A stretch of 64,000 nt of DNA. Source: an uncultured bacterium (lineage in GTDB: Bacteria; Patescibacteriota; Saccharimonadia; Saccharimonadales; Saccharimonadaceae). This document shows positions 10,102-18,308 of this stretch, in pieces. The stretch covers positions 186,001 through 250,000 of the forward strand of contig CALMFC010000005.1 in assembly GCA_937863415.1 (NCBI GenBank), given 5' to 3'. Below the pieces are notes generated by a model. The model saw only the letters and a list, made by a program, of their open reading frames with translations. It had not been told where the DNA came from and did no database searches. The position numbers were made by a program, and so were the translations under genes. The stretch's first letter is position 1. Each line of letters opens with the position of its first letter.

Positions 10102-10914
10102 ATGGATGACGTCAAAAAGGCAGCCTACCACCAATCCATAAGTAATGCTAAGTCGATTATTGATGTTAGCCATGTAAATCAGTCGTTTGAAATCGGCGAA
10201 GAAACCGTCGACATTCTAAAAGGCGTAGACTTTTCGATCAAAGAAGGTACGTTTAATATTATTTATGGCCCATCAGGGTCAGGTAAGTCGACTTTGTTGA
10301 ATGTGCTGACTGGCCTACAAAAACCAACGTCCGGAGACGTAACCTTTGATGGCAAAGATTTGTACGAATTAACCCCAGATAAATTAGCTCATTTTCGCGC
10401 AAATGAGATTGGTATCGTATATCAGCAAAACTTTTGGGTAAAAAGTTTAAATGTGATTGAAAACGTATCAATGCCACTATATTTTACTGGTCACTCCAAG
10501 GCTGCAGCTGCCAAAATAGCAATGAATGCTCTTGAACTGGTTGAGATGGCCGACTTTGCCAAAAAACGTCCAGTTTTACTGTCTGGTGGTGAGCAACAAC
10601 GTATCGCTATGGCTAGAGCCTTGGTCAACAACCCGTTATTTGTTATTGCAGATGAGCCAACCGGCAACCTAGATAGCACCAATGGGGATATGATAATGGG
10701 GTTATTGCAGAAGTGCCAGACCGACCTAGACCGCACAATTATCTTGGTTACACACAACATGGAGTATATTCCCCTAGCTGACCATTTGTTACACATTGAC
10801 GATGGCCACGTAGTTGAAACCATGCATCAAGGTGTAGCTGCAATTGCCGAAGGATTACTTGATGATATGCGTTCGCGTATTAGCCGTTTAGCGAAAGGTA
10901 AACACAATGTCTAA
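10102..10914 (+). CDS. MacB/LolD-type ABC transporter ATP-binding protein
   Basis: 270 residues from the ATG at 10102, just after the stop of the surface protein; an upstream in-frame start at 10072 would extend into that gene with no better ribosome site. Walker A GPSGSGKST (about residue 57), signature LSGGEQQRIAMARAL (about 157), Walker B LFVIADEPTGNLDS (about 180) and the H-loop VTHN are intact. This is the family that drives MacB and LolCDE type mechanotransmitters. The C-terminal ~40 residues extend beyond the usual domain. It overlaps the permease gene by 8 bp. Its position suggests export, release or maintenance of surface proteins, which is inference. Confidence 0.9.
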   Translation: MDDVKKAAYHQSISNAKSIIDVSHVNQSFEIGEETVDILKGVDFSIKEGTFNIIYGPSGSGKSTLLNVLTGLQKPTSGDVTFDGKDLYELTPDKLAHFRANEIGIVYQQNFWVKSLNVIENVSMPLYFTGHSKAAAAKIAMNALELVEMADFAKKRPVLLSGGEQQRIAMARALVNNPLFVIADEPTGNLDSTNGDMIMGLLQKCQTDLDRTIILVTHNMEYIPLADHLLHIDDGHVVETMHQGVAAIAEGLLDDMRSRISRLAKGKHNV

Positions 10915-12154
10915 ATTAATGACCGTATTTACCACTAGACGAGAAAAGTCCCGTCAATATAAGTCTATTCCATCTAGAGTTCTGCTATACATTGCTTGGC
11001 GTAACTTTATATCCAAGAAACTTCGCTCGTTTCTAACTGTTTTTGGTGTGATTATTGGTGTTAGTGCAATCTTCTTCCTGCTATCGTTTGGTTTAGGTGT
11101 TCAATCTCTAGTAACTAACCAAGTCGTTGGCGACAAGTCACTTAAATCTATCGACGTAACTTCACCTAACTCAAAAATCATTAAATTAAACGAAGATACT
11201 ACAAATAAAATGCGCACCTACCCACACGTTAGCAAGGTTGGTGTTCAATATTCTTTCCCCGGTATCATGAGTTATAACGGTGGTGAGGTTGACGCTGTTG
11301 TATACGGCCAAAACCAAGAGTATCAAAGCCTCAGCAGCCTAGCCTTAATAAAAGGTAGGCTGCTAAATAATGTCGACAGCCACGCTGTGCTACTTAATAC
11401 TTCGGCGCTAAAAGCCCTAGGAATAGACGATCCAAATAGCGCTCTAAATAAAGTTATTTCAATCGATATTCCACTTGACCGCGTCGAAGCCAAAAAGAAA
11501 CAAATCTCTGATAAATTTACCATTGTAGGTATTATTGAATCTGGTGCTGGTAGTGAAATATTTATGCCTAGCAACCTATTTGATATAGCCGGCGTACCGA
11601 CATATAGTCAAGTAAAAGTTGTGATGGATGACACCGCTAATGTAGCGACTGCCCGAAAACAAATCGAAGCAAGTGGCTTCCAAACTGCGTCACTAACCGA
11701 CACACTGTCTGAAATTGATAATATATTCAGGTTCTTTAACCTGGTATTAATTGGATTTGGTAGTATTGGAATGATTGTGGCGGTCCTTGGAATGTTTAAC
11801 ACCCTAACAATATCATTACTAGAGCGCACCAAAGAAATTGGACTAATGATGGCGCTAGGCTCTAGACGACGCGATATGCGTAAACTGTTTATATTCGAAG
11901 CAGCCCTAATATCGTTTTTTGGCGCGGTTATTGGAGTATTGATTGCATACATTATCGGCAAGGTTGTTAACTTATACATAAATCTTGGCGCCGCTAGTCG
12001 AGGTGTCACGCAGTCGTTTGAATTATTTGCGACTCCGTGGTGGTCGATCGTAACGATTATATTAGCAACTGTGGTGGTTGGTTTATTGGTAGTTTACTTC
12101 CCTGCCCGCCGCGCTGAACGAATTAACCCAATTGACGCCCTAAGACGCGAATAA
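10907..12154 (+). CDS. MacB-like ABC transporter permease (FtsX family)
   Basis: 415 residues. One N-terminal membrane helix (about 38-60), a MacB-type extracytoplasmic domain (about 65-270), then three C-terminal helices of the FtsX domain (FGSIGMIVAVLGMFNTLTIS; the segment after ERTKEIGLMMALGSRRRDM; and WSIVTIILATVVVGLLVVYF), ending with the family-typical PARRAERINPIDALRRE. The gene overlaps its ATPase by 8 bp, so the two form one transporter. A second, separately evolved pair lies at 60512-62520. Confidence 0.9.
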   Translation: MSKLMTVFTTRREKSRQYKSIPSRVLLYIAWRNFISKKLRSFLTVFGVIIGVSAIFFLLSFGLGVQSLVTNQVVGDKSLKSIDVTSPNSKIIKLNEDTTNKMRTYPHVSKVGVQYSFPGIMSYNGGEVDAVVYGQNQEYQSLSSLALIKGRLLNNVDSHAVLLNTSALKALGIDDPNSALNKVISIDIPLDRVEAKKKQISDKFTIVGIIESGAGSEIFMPSNLFDIAGVPTYSQVKVVMDDTANVATARKQIEASGFQTASLTDTLSEIDNIFRFFNLVLIGFGSIGMIVAVLGMFNTLTISLLERTKEIGLMMALGSRRRDMRKLFIFEAALISFFGAVIGVLIAYIIGKVVNLYINLGAASRGVTQSFELFATPWWSIVTIILATVVVGLLVVYFPARRAERINPIDALRRE

Positions 12155-12184
12155 AAACGGACCCGTCAAAGGGCCCGTTTATTT
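12155..12184 (+). terminator. Intrinsic terminator after the MacB-like permease
   Basis: Stem AAACGG-(A)-CCC, loop GTCAAA, GGG-(C)-CCGTTT, then ATTTA. It starts directly after the stop codon and lies between convergent genes, so it may work in both directions. Confidence 0.7.
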
Positions 12185-12197
12185 ACTAATGATTGAA

Positions 12198-12989
12198 TTA
12201 AATCTTTAGAGTGTATGTGTAGTTTTTAAATCCTGCAGTACCAGTGTAATCAAAACCGTATGATTCATACTTTAGCTTCAAATCACTAGCACCCTTGGCA
12301 ATCTCGTATACTAGGTTTCCGGTTGCCGTGGCGCCTTTATCCATCGTGCCACCTGTAAATTCTGGTTCAACGGTTGTTGTAAATGACATTGAATCAGAAA
12401 TACCATCAGCTGATAGGTCTAGGTCGTAACCAGTGAATGATTTGCTGTCACCAGTATTAGTGACGGTGACATTCACCACTATCAACTCTTTGCCTTCGCC
12501 AGCGCGTTGAAACTCGTTTTCAGGAACATAATCCCGTTTAACCGAGTTAACTTTAACCTCAAACTGACCAAACTTAGCTGTTTCACCTTTGTCAAAGTCC
12601 TTCTTGGCACTGTCTTGGGCTTTGGCCTCTTTGCTTGCCTCGTTAACTGCATTACCATAAATTGTGGCTGCACCACCAAATAAGGCTAGTCCGGCAATCA
12701 AAAAGAATACTATAACTAGGTTAATTAAGGTGGCAATTCCTCCGGTTACCAAACCAGCGATTGACATACCTTTGTTTTGAGCTTTTTTGATAGCTATGAT
12801 TCCTAGAACCACAGCTGTAATTCCAGCTCCTAGTCCCAAGAAAGGTACCCAGCAGAACACAAGTCCTACGATACCAACTACCATTGCTGCAACCGCTAAA
12901 CCACCGGCTGATTGACCAGTTGGTTTATTGACTGGTTTTGGCGCCTGAACCACAGGTTCGTCCACTTTATTTGATGAATCGTTGTCCAT
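12198..12989 (-). CDS. DUF4190/DUF4352-like membrane lipoprotein-type protein
   Basis: 263 residues from the ATG at 12989, which has GGAGGG 5 nt upstream. A short Pro/Gln-rich cytoplasmic start is followed by two Gly/Ala-rich membrane segments (about 28-100; GGLAVAAMVVGIVGLVFCW and GLVTGGIATLINLVIVFF) of the DUF4190 type, a Lys/Asp-rich linker, and a C-terminal immunoglobulin-like DUF4352-type domain (about 140-263; ELIVVNVTVTNTGDSKSF). Related proteins are common at the surface of Gram-positive-like cells; their function is unknown. Confidence 0.7.
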   Translation of the reverse strand: MDNDSSNKVDEPVVQAPKPVNKPTGQSAGGLAVAAMVVGIVGLVFCWVPFLGLGAGITAVVLGIIAIKKAQNKGMSIAGLVTGGIATLINLVIVFFLIAGLALFGGAATIYGNAVNEASKEAKAQDSAKKDFDKGETAKFGQFEVKVNSVKRDYVPENEFQRAGEGKELIVVNVTVTNTGDSKSFTGYDLDLSADGISDSMSFTTTVEPEFTGGTMDKGATATGNLVYEIAKGASDLKLKYESYGFDYTGTAGFKNYTYTLKI

Positions 12990-13076
12990 TTTTACCCTCC
13001 ACAAGTTATTTAACTAATGCCTATACTATATATCATTACGATTATTTAAACTACATATCTGATAAAATAAGCTGAT

Positions 13077-13168
13077 GGAGGAGTGGCCGAGTGGTTGAAG
13101 GCGCTGCTCTCGAAAAGCAGTATCTTGAGCAATCGAGATCGCGAGTTCGAATCTCGCCTCCTCCGCCA
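13077..13168 (+). tRNA. tRNA-Ser(CGA)
   Basis: 92 nt with acceptor pair GGAGGAG/CTCCTCC, long variable arm, T-arm GAGTTCGAATCTC and encoded CCA. Anticodon stem CTGCT/AGCAG encloses the loop CTCGAAA, giving anticodon CGA (reads UCG). Confidence 0.95.
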
Positions 13169-13330
13169 TGAACAAATGATTTGGTTTATCTAGATAATTT
13201 TTATAGTAATTTAGTGTATACTATATTTGAAATAAATCCGCCATGCGGTTTGGTACGTAGCCTAGTACATAAACAAACTTGCGGTATTCTAATTGACACG
13301 GGCTGGTCGAAACTTAACAAGGAGAAAAAT

Positions 13331-13537
13331 ATGGTAAGTCGTGAAGAAAAACGCGCCATGAAAGACAAGCTCGTCAAAGAAGGTTACGAACAGTGGCGCG
13401 AAATGTCGCAGTCACACTGGAACCACTGGCGAGCCTGGGGCTCTTGGTTTAGCTGGGGCTCACCCGTGGGACTTGGATTGTTCTTTGTTCTACTGTCTGT
13501 CGCAGCCGCCATATTGGTTTGGGTTATTAAACTCTAA
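13331..13537 (+). CDS. Small single-pass membrane protein of unknown function
   Basis: 68 residues from the ATG at 13331, with AAGGAG 7 nt upstream; longer readings that start at 13181 lack a ribosome site. The first 40 residues are charged and then Trp-rich (WNHWRAWGSWFSWG); residues about 44-66 form a membrane helix. No family is recognised. A strong terminator follows. Confidence 0.65.
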   Translation: MVSREEKRAMKDKLVKEGYEQWREMSQSHWNHWRAWGSWFSWGSPVGLGLFFVLLSVAAAILVWVIKL

Positions 13538-13554
13538 TCAATTATAAAACCTTT

Positions 13555-13586
13555 AAATACCGCCTTTATAGGCGGTATTTATTTTA
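13555..13586 (+). terminator. Intrinsic terminator
   Basis: Perfect 10-bp stem AAATACCGCC / GGCGGTATTT with loop TTTATA, followed by ATTTT. It separates convergent genes and overlaps the stop of the minus-strand gene. Confidence 0.85.
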
Positions 13587-14078
13587 ACTAGCCTGTTTTA
13601 GCTCAACCTCGCTGATATTAAGTTCAAATAAGTTAAGTGTTTCGTCTAGTCTACTCCGAAACATATCGAGTGAGCGTCCGTATAAAAAATCTGCCTTTCC
13701 TGCCATCGGGCGAATCGGGTCGGTTTCAATTATCATGCCGCCACCTCCACATAAACTGACTTTAACGTTCTGTTCTGATGGGTATTTATGAACTGCGTTA
13801 CGCCTCGAATTAATTACTAGTCTTAGTGAGTTTTCTACCAACACAACACCTAGTTGATCGGGCGAGTATGGTCTATGTAAGTCTGGAATTTCCCATGCAG
13901 CTTGAATCACCTCTGGAATATCAATAAAATACTTAAGTCGCGCTACTGATTCGACCGTAGGATTAATTGAATTAAAATATGCAATATCTAAAAGCGACCT
14001 ACCAATCCTAACTAAATCTGAGCACTCACCACCATCAATTTTGTCAATTTCTGTTTGATAACGTAACCATTCGGACAT
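13584..14078 (-). CDS. Hypothetical protein
   Basis: 164 residues, predicted soluble, with no signal peptide or membrane helix. It has a Gly-rich turn (CGGGGMIIETDP, about residues 108-120) and a C-terminal helix with alternating charge. I recognise no family. It lies alone on the minus strand between a terminator and the HIT gene, whose promoter region it faces. Confidence 0.6.
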   Translation of the reverse strand: MSEWLRYQTEIDKIDGGECSDLVRIGRSLLDIAYFNSINPTVESVARLKYFIDIPEVIQAAWEIPDLHRPYSPDQLGVVLVENSLRLVINSRRNAVHKYPSEQNVKVSLCGGGGMIIETDPIRPMAGKADFLYGRSLDMFRSRLDETLNLFELNISEVELKQAS

Positions 14079-14143
14079 TATGTTTACAGGATATCACGCT
14101 TACGTTTTACTGCAATATGTCGATAAGTAGCTTAAATAGTTGA

Positions 14144-14149
14144 TATACT
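14144..14149 (+). promoter_or_regulatory. -10 box of a leaderless HIT-rlmH transcript
   Basis: TATACT lies 6 nt before the ATG at 14156 and no ribosome-binding site is present, so the transcript should start at or next to the ATG. Confidence 0.55.
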
Positions 14150-14155
14150 AAGGTT

Positions 14156-14551
14156 ATGCAAGAACCATCTATTTTCACCAAGATTATTAACGGCGAGATT
14201 CCGTCTCACAAAATTTACGAAGACGACAAAACATTTGCGTTTTTGGATATATATCCAATCACAACTGGACACACTTTGATTATCCCGAAGGTTCAGGTTG
14301 AGTTTTTGTGGGACCTTGACGATGAATACTATGCAGCTGTTATGAACACTGCTCGAAAACTAGCCCTACACCTTCGCAGAGAACTAGGTGTACCGTTTGT
14401 TGGTGAAAAAGTGCTTGGAACAGACGTTCCCCATGCTCACGTCCACCTAATACCCTTTGTTCGGCCGCACGAATTTCATGGCGATCAAGACATGAACACT
14501 GAACCAGATCATGAAACATTAGCACGACTGGCTGAAAGACTGAAGCTATAG
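14156..14551 (+). CDS. HIT-family nucleotide hydrolase/transferase
   Basis: 131 residues. The N-terminal half matches the HINT/HIT pattern (FTKIINGEIPSHKIYEDD, FLDIYPITTGHTLIIPK), and the C-terminal catalytic triad motif is HAHVHLIPF (about residue 97). HIT proteins cleave nucleoside phosphoramidates or dinucleoside polyphosphates with the central His as nucleophile. It overlaps the rlmH start by one base (TAG/GTG), so the two genes are coupled. Confidence 0.92.
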   Translation: MQEPSIFTKIINGEIPSHKIYEDDKTFAFLDIYPITTGHTLIIPKVQVEFLWDLDDEYYAAVMNTARKLALHLRRELGVPFVGEKVLGTDVPHAHVHLIPFVRPHEFHGDQDMNTEPDHETLARLAERLKL

Positions 14552-15009
14552 TGCCAATCAAAATTATAGCTGTTGGTAAAAAGCACGAGACTTGGGTTCA
14601 TGATGGCATTAATCGATATGAAAAACGACTTCGAAACCAGTTCAAGTGTAGTTGGTTGCTAACCCCCCACTCTTCGCTTGCCAATGGTGACGCTAGGCGT
14701 GATGAATCAAAACTAATCTTAAATAAACTCAGTGATGATGATTATGTAATTTTACTAGATGAACGAGGTAAGCAACTGATGTCTACTGACCTATCAAAAC
14801 AAATAACTAAACCACTAAATTCATCTAAAAATCTCGTTTTTGTTATTGGTGGCGCGTATGGTGTAGATAGTTCAGTCCGTGACCGAGCTGATTTTGTATG
14901 GTCGCTATCACCGCTAGTATTCCCACATCAGTTAGTTAGGTTAATATTGGTCGAGCAAATTTATCGAGCACAGGAAATCGACAAGGGTGGCGGTTATCAC
15001 CATGGGTAG
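14551..15009 (+). CDS. rlmH: 23S rRNA (pseudouridine1915-N3)-methyltransferase RlmH
   Basis: 152 residues from a GTG that shares its first base with the upstream stop. It shows the SPOUT knot features of RlmH: LLDERGKQLMS, VIGGAYGVDSSVRDRA and the signature SLSPLVFPHQLVRLILVEQIYRA, ending in GGGYHHG. RlmH methylates pseudouridine 1915 in helix 69 of 23S rRNA using SAM. Its length matches the family (about 155). The GGPDG-type loop is GGAYG here. Confidence 0.92.
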   Translation: MPIKIIAVGKKHETWVHDGINRYEKRLRNQFKCSWLLTPHSSLANGDARRDESKLILNKLSDDDYVILLDERGKQLMSTDLSKQITKPLNSSKNLVFVIGGAYGVDSSVRDRADFVWSLSPLVFPHQLVRLILVEQIYRAQEIDKGGGYHHG

Positions 15010-15010
15010 A

Positions 15011-15120
15011 ATTTGGAATGTGGCTATTGGAATTTGGCGAGGTTAATCAGGACAACAAAACTACGCACGTTAGTGCGTAGTTTACCATCTTCCAATAGCT
15101 AATTGCTATATTCCAATTAA
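15011..15120. repeat. Interrupted palindromic repeat around a terminator
   Basis: GGCTATTGGAA (about 15021-15031) is mirrored by TTCCAATAGC (about 15091-15100), with further GGAAT/ATTCC matches outside. The bidirectional terminator at 15058-15083 sits in the middle. Similar GGAAT-rich pieces occur near 16882, 45175 and 55465. Confidence 0.6.
15058..15083. terminator. Bidirectional terminator between rlmH and rpmH
   Basis: Perfect 11-bp stem AAACTACGCAC / GTGCGTAGTTT with loop GTTA. It serves two convergent genes. Confidence 0.85.
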
Positions 15121-15121
15121 C

Positions 15122-15259
15122 CTAAACGGTTAATTGAGCGCGGCCTTTAATGCGGCGGCGTTTAAGTACAGCTCGGCCAGCTTTGGTCGCAATTCTTGCA
15201 CGAAACCCGTGAGTACGAGCACGGTGACGTTTGTGTGGTTGGTGAGTTCTCTTTGGCAT
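15122..15259 (-). CDS. rpmH: 50S ribosomal protein L34
   Basis: 45 residues beginning [20 protein letters not shown] and ending GRAQLTV, the typical very basic L34 with the conserved [20 protein letters not shown] core. L34 sits inside the large ribosomal subunit. It is transcribed away from dnaA, so the shared upstream region is 255 bp and holds part of the origin. rnpA, which normally follows rpmH, is not in this window: rlmH is convergent instead. Confidence 0.95.
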   Translation of the reverse strand: MPKRTHQPHKRHRARTHGFRARIATKAGRAVLKRRRIKGRAQLTV

Positions 15260-15344
15260 ATCTAGACTATTCTACATAAATTCGGCTGTTTTATCAAGGT
15301 GATGGTTGAATTTTCATTATTACCATTGTTTAGTATGCGAAACT

Positions 15345-15460
15345 TATCCCCTAATCGATTGTTCTTATCCACATATTAATAGAGGTGGTATCAAATTGTG
15401 TATAACTCGTACCTCTATCTATGGATGAGTTTGTGTTAAAAATCCGGGTTGTGGAAAACT
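15345..15460. other. DnaA-box cluster upstream of dnaA (oriC, left part)
   Basis: A perfect DnaA box TTATCCACA at 15365-15373, TGTGTATAA (reverse of TTATACACA) at 15397-15405 and TGTGGAAAA (reverse of TTTTCCACA) at 15450-15458, with a weaker TTATCCCCT just upstream. They lie between rpmH and dnaA, a common origin position. They may also mediate dnaA autoregulation. Confidence 0.75.
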
Positions 15461-15514
15461 AAGACTGTAGGTATAATTATTGGTAGTTAATGTGAATTTT
15501 TAAGGGGAAAATTT

Positions 15515-16882
15515 ATGCATCACGCGTTGTGGCAAAGTGTATTAGGTGAAATCGAATTATCGGTATCTCATGCTACATTTACGACGTGGTTCAAAAACAC
15601 CCAACTTGTCGACCAAAACGATAATGGCGTTGTGATCTCGGTCCCGAACATATTTGCCAAGAAACAATTTGAAGTAAAGTTCAATGATCAAATCAAAGAG
15701 GTATTATCTAAAAACGGTGTTACTCCCAAAAATATCACTTACATGATTAATACAGGTGCTAGTAAAACTAGAGTTAACCGTGAAACGACCATTACTGCTG
15801 ACCCGCCAACAGCAGATGACTTAATTGCCACCGGACAATCTAGCCGTAATTCTTCTAAACTAACTACAGGCAACTTAAATCCACGTTACACGTTTGATAA
15901 CTTTATCGTTGGGTCGAGTAACGACCTGGCTTATGTTGCCAGTCAAGCTGTAGCTGAACATCCTGGAGAAAAATATAATCCAATTTATTTATACGGTGGT
16001 GTTGGACTTGGTAAAACTCACCTGATGCAGGCTATTGGAAATGAGATTAAACGAACCAAACCAGACACAAGGGTGTTATATATTAATTCAGAAACTTTCG
16101 TGAATGAGTTTTTGGATCACGTTAGGTTTAAGAAAAAAGGATTTTCGGAAAAGTATAGAAGTGTTGATGTATTAATTGTTGATGATATGCAGTTCATTGC
16201 TGGCAAAGAGAAGACCCAAGAAGAGTTCTTCCACACCTTTAATCACCTACATCAAAACAATAAACAAATTATCATTAGTAGTGATAAACCACCAAAGAGT
16301 ATACCAACCCTAACCGAACGCCTGCGTAGTCGATTCGAAATGGGTATGACTATTGATATACAAATGCCCGACTTTGAAACGCGTTGTGCGATTTTATCAG
16401 CCAAAGCGTCAATGTCAGGTGTAACACTTAGTCGAGATACGGTTGAATACTTAGCCACTAACATTAAAACAAACATTCGTGAGCTTGAGGGAGCGCTAAA
16501 TCAATTACTTGCCTATGCAGAAATGCGAGGTATCGAACCCGACACTTCAACCGCCGAAGGGTTGCTCGGTAATGTTCGTCATTCACGCCCACAACATTTA
16601 ACGAGTAAACAAATTATCGATCGTACAGCAAAACATTTCCAATTAGGTGTTGAAGAAATTTGTAGTCCAAAACGTGATAAACATATTGTTGTACCTCGTC
16701 AAATTGCGATGTATTTACTTCGTAGCGAATTACACCTTAGTTTCCCTAAGATTGCTGGAGAATTAGGTCGTAAAGACCACACAACCGCTATTCACTCTGT
16801 TGAAAAAATTGAAAAAGCAATAAAGTTAGACTTTTTAATCCGTGAACAAGTCGCATCGATTCGGGAGAAATTATATGCTTAG
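15515..16882 (+). CDS. dnaA: Chromosomal replication initiator DnaA
   Basis: 455 residues with an AAGGGG ribosome site. Domain I at the N terminus (LWQSVLGEIELSVSHATFTTWF), a linker (about 90-115), the AAA+ domain III with Walker A GGVGLGKTH (about residue 163), Walker B VLIVDDMQF (about 218) and the arginine-finger region LTERLRSRFEMG, then domain IV with the DNA-binding signature GRKDHTTAIHSVEKI (about 420-435). It binds the DnaA boxes on either side of the gene and opens the origin. First gene of the dnaA-dnaN-recF group. Confidence 0.97.
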   Translation: MHHALWQSVLGEIELSVSHATFTTWFKNTQLVDQNDNGVVISVPNIFAKKQFEVKFNDQIKEVLSKNGVTPKNITYMINTGASKTRVNRETTITADPPTADDLIATGQSSRNSSKLTTGNLNPRYTFDNFIVGSSNDLAYVASQAVAEHPGEKYNPIYLYGGVGLGKTHLMQAIGNEIKRTKPDTRVLYINSETFVNEFLDHVRFKKKGFSEKYRSVDVLIVDDMQFIAGKEKTQEEFFHTFNHLHQNNKQIIISSDKPPKSIPTLTERLRSRFEMGMTIDIQMPDFETRCAILSAKASMSGVTLSRDTVEYLATNIKTNIRELEGALNQLLAYAEMRGIEPDTSTAEGLLGNVRHSRPQHLTSKQIIDRTAKHFQLGVEEICSPKRDKHIVVPRQIAMYLLRSELHLSFPKIAGELGRKDHTTAIHSVEKIEKAIKLDFLIREQVASIREKLYA

Positions 16883-16912
16883 GTTGGAATATAGTAGATG
16901 GAATATAGTAGA
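16875..16912 (+). repeat. Tandem direct repeat at the end of dnaA
   Basis: GGAATATAGTAGAT occurs twice in a row directly after the dnaA stop codon. It resembles the GGAAT-type repeats elsewhere in the window and may be a slippage duplication. Confidence 0.6.
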
Positions 16913-16949
16913 TGGCGTAGATAATATAGTTAAAAATACTTGGGTAAAA

Positions 16950-17152
16950 AATGTGAACAACCAGCGGATAATTGATAGTAAATCTAGTGTACGGTCATCC
17001 ACTTATTTACATGATGTAATATTAAATTCAATTAGTAAAGATGTACAACTTAACTTTATACACCCAAATGAACACTTTTTATACAACCATTCATCCACAT
17101 CTATTTTTAAAGTTTTTAATCCGTTATTTATGTTTTATACACATAATCCACA
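16950..17152. other. Main DnaA-box cluster between dnaA and dnaN (oriC, right part)
   Basis: The gap between dnaA and dnaN is 319 bp and very AT-rich. Boxes: TGTGAACAA (about 16950, reverse), TCATCCACT 16995-17003, TTATACACC 17056-17064, TTATACAAC 17079-17087, TCATCCACA 17091-17099, TTATACACA 17135-17143 and TAATCCACA 17144-17152. Seven boxes in about 200 bp make this the best origin candidate. A frame of 114 codons across it (16842-17186) overlaps dnaA and has biased composition, so it is not called as a gene. Confidence 0.8.
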
Positions 17153-17201
17153 CCCCCTATTATTAAACCCAACAAAGAAAAATTAAAGAAAGGTAATAAC
17201 A

Positions 17202-18302
17202 ATGGAATTAACAGTCACACAAGAAAACCTTACCCGCGCATTAAACGCTACTTCACGGATTGCGAGCACAAAAACTCAATTACCAATACTTAGTAATATC
17301 CTACTTCGAACAGATGGTAATAGATTACTTGTGGCCGCAACAAATTTAGAAATCGCATCAACACAATACATTGGAGCAAAAATTATTAAACCCGGCGCGA
17401 TTACAATACCCGCTCGATTAATGTCTGAATTTATCTCAAGCCTTCCTAAAGAATCAGTTGAATTAAAAGTTAAAGGCGATAATTTACATATAACAAGTGG
17501 TAAATATTCTTCGATTATAAACGGTGTTATCGCAGATGAATTCCCTGAACTTCCAACAATTAACGAGAAATCATCAATAAGGTACACAATTAATAGTGAC
17601 GACTTTAAACAAGCAGTATCTCAGACAATTATTACAACCAGTAACGATTCAACTCGGCCGGTTTTAACTGGTGTATTTTGGCATTCATACCGTGGGCAAT
17701 TATATTTAGCAGCAACAGACGGTTATCGTTTGTCAGAACGTCGATTAGTAAAAACAACTAGTGATGTATCGGCAATTATACCAACCCAAACCTTACAAGA
17801 AGTACTACGGACAATCGCAGAAGTTGAAACCGAAATCGATATATTATTCGACGAAACTCAAGTACGGTTTAGGGTTAATGAAGCTGAAATTATTAGTCGT
17901 TTAATTGATGGTAACTTCCCAGATTACCGCCAATTAATTCCAACATCAAGTGAAACTAAGATTGTAATTAATAAATCAGACTTTATTAGAATTACTAAAA
18001 TATCTGGACTATTTGCTCGAGAATCAGGTGGATCGGTCACTTTAACTGCCGACTCAGATAAAAAAAGTTTATCTATTCACTCAATTGCATCTCAACTGGG
18101 TGAAAATACATCAGAAGCGAGCGCTGATATATCAAGTAACGGTCAAGTCACACTTAATTCAAGGTATTTAAGTGAAGCTTTGTCGGTTGTTGATGGAGAT
18201 GAAGTAGAATTTAGTTTTAGCGGCAAGATTTCGCCATGCGTACTTAAGTCAACCAACGAAAATACAGATTATTTCCACATAATAATGCCACTTAAAAGTT
18301 AA
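17202..18302 (+). CDS. dnaN: DNA polymerase III beta sliding clamp
   Basis: 366 residues in the usual three-domain length, with an AAAGAAAGG ribosome site. Recognisable blocks are LPILSNILLRTDGNRLLVAATNLE near the N terminus, ATDGYRLSERR in the middle and the C-terminal HIIMPLKS, which matches the clamp ending YxIMPxR/K. The clamp encircles DNA and tethers the polymerase. It sits 6 bp upstream of recF. Confidence 0.96.
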   Translation: MELTVTQENLTRALNATSRIASTKTQLPILSNILLRTDGNRLLVAATNLEIASTQYIGAKIIKPGAITIPARLMSEFISSLPKESVELKVKGDNLHITSGKYSSIINGVIADEFPELPTINEKSSIRYTINSDDFKQAVSQTIITTSNDSTRPVLTGVFWHSYRGQLYLAATDGYRLSERRLVKTTSDVSAIIPTQTLQEVLRTIAEVETEIDILFDETQVRFRVNEAEIISRLIDGNFPDYRQLIPTSSETKIVINKSDFIRITKISGLFARESGGSVTLTADSDKKSLSIHSIASQLGENTSEASADISSNGQVTLNSRYLSEALSVVDGDEVEFSFSGKISPCVLKSTNENTDYFHIIMPLKS

Positions 18303-18308
18303 TTTATA

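Noticed and set aside
16842-17186. 114-codon open frame overlapping the dnaA end and the dnaA-dnaN gap
   Set aside because: It contains the DnaA-box cluster, has a composition driven by AT-rich noncoding DNA, overlaps dnaA, and has no ribosome site.
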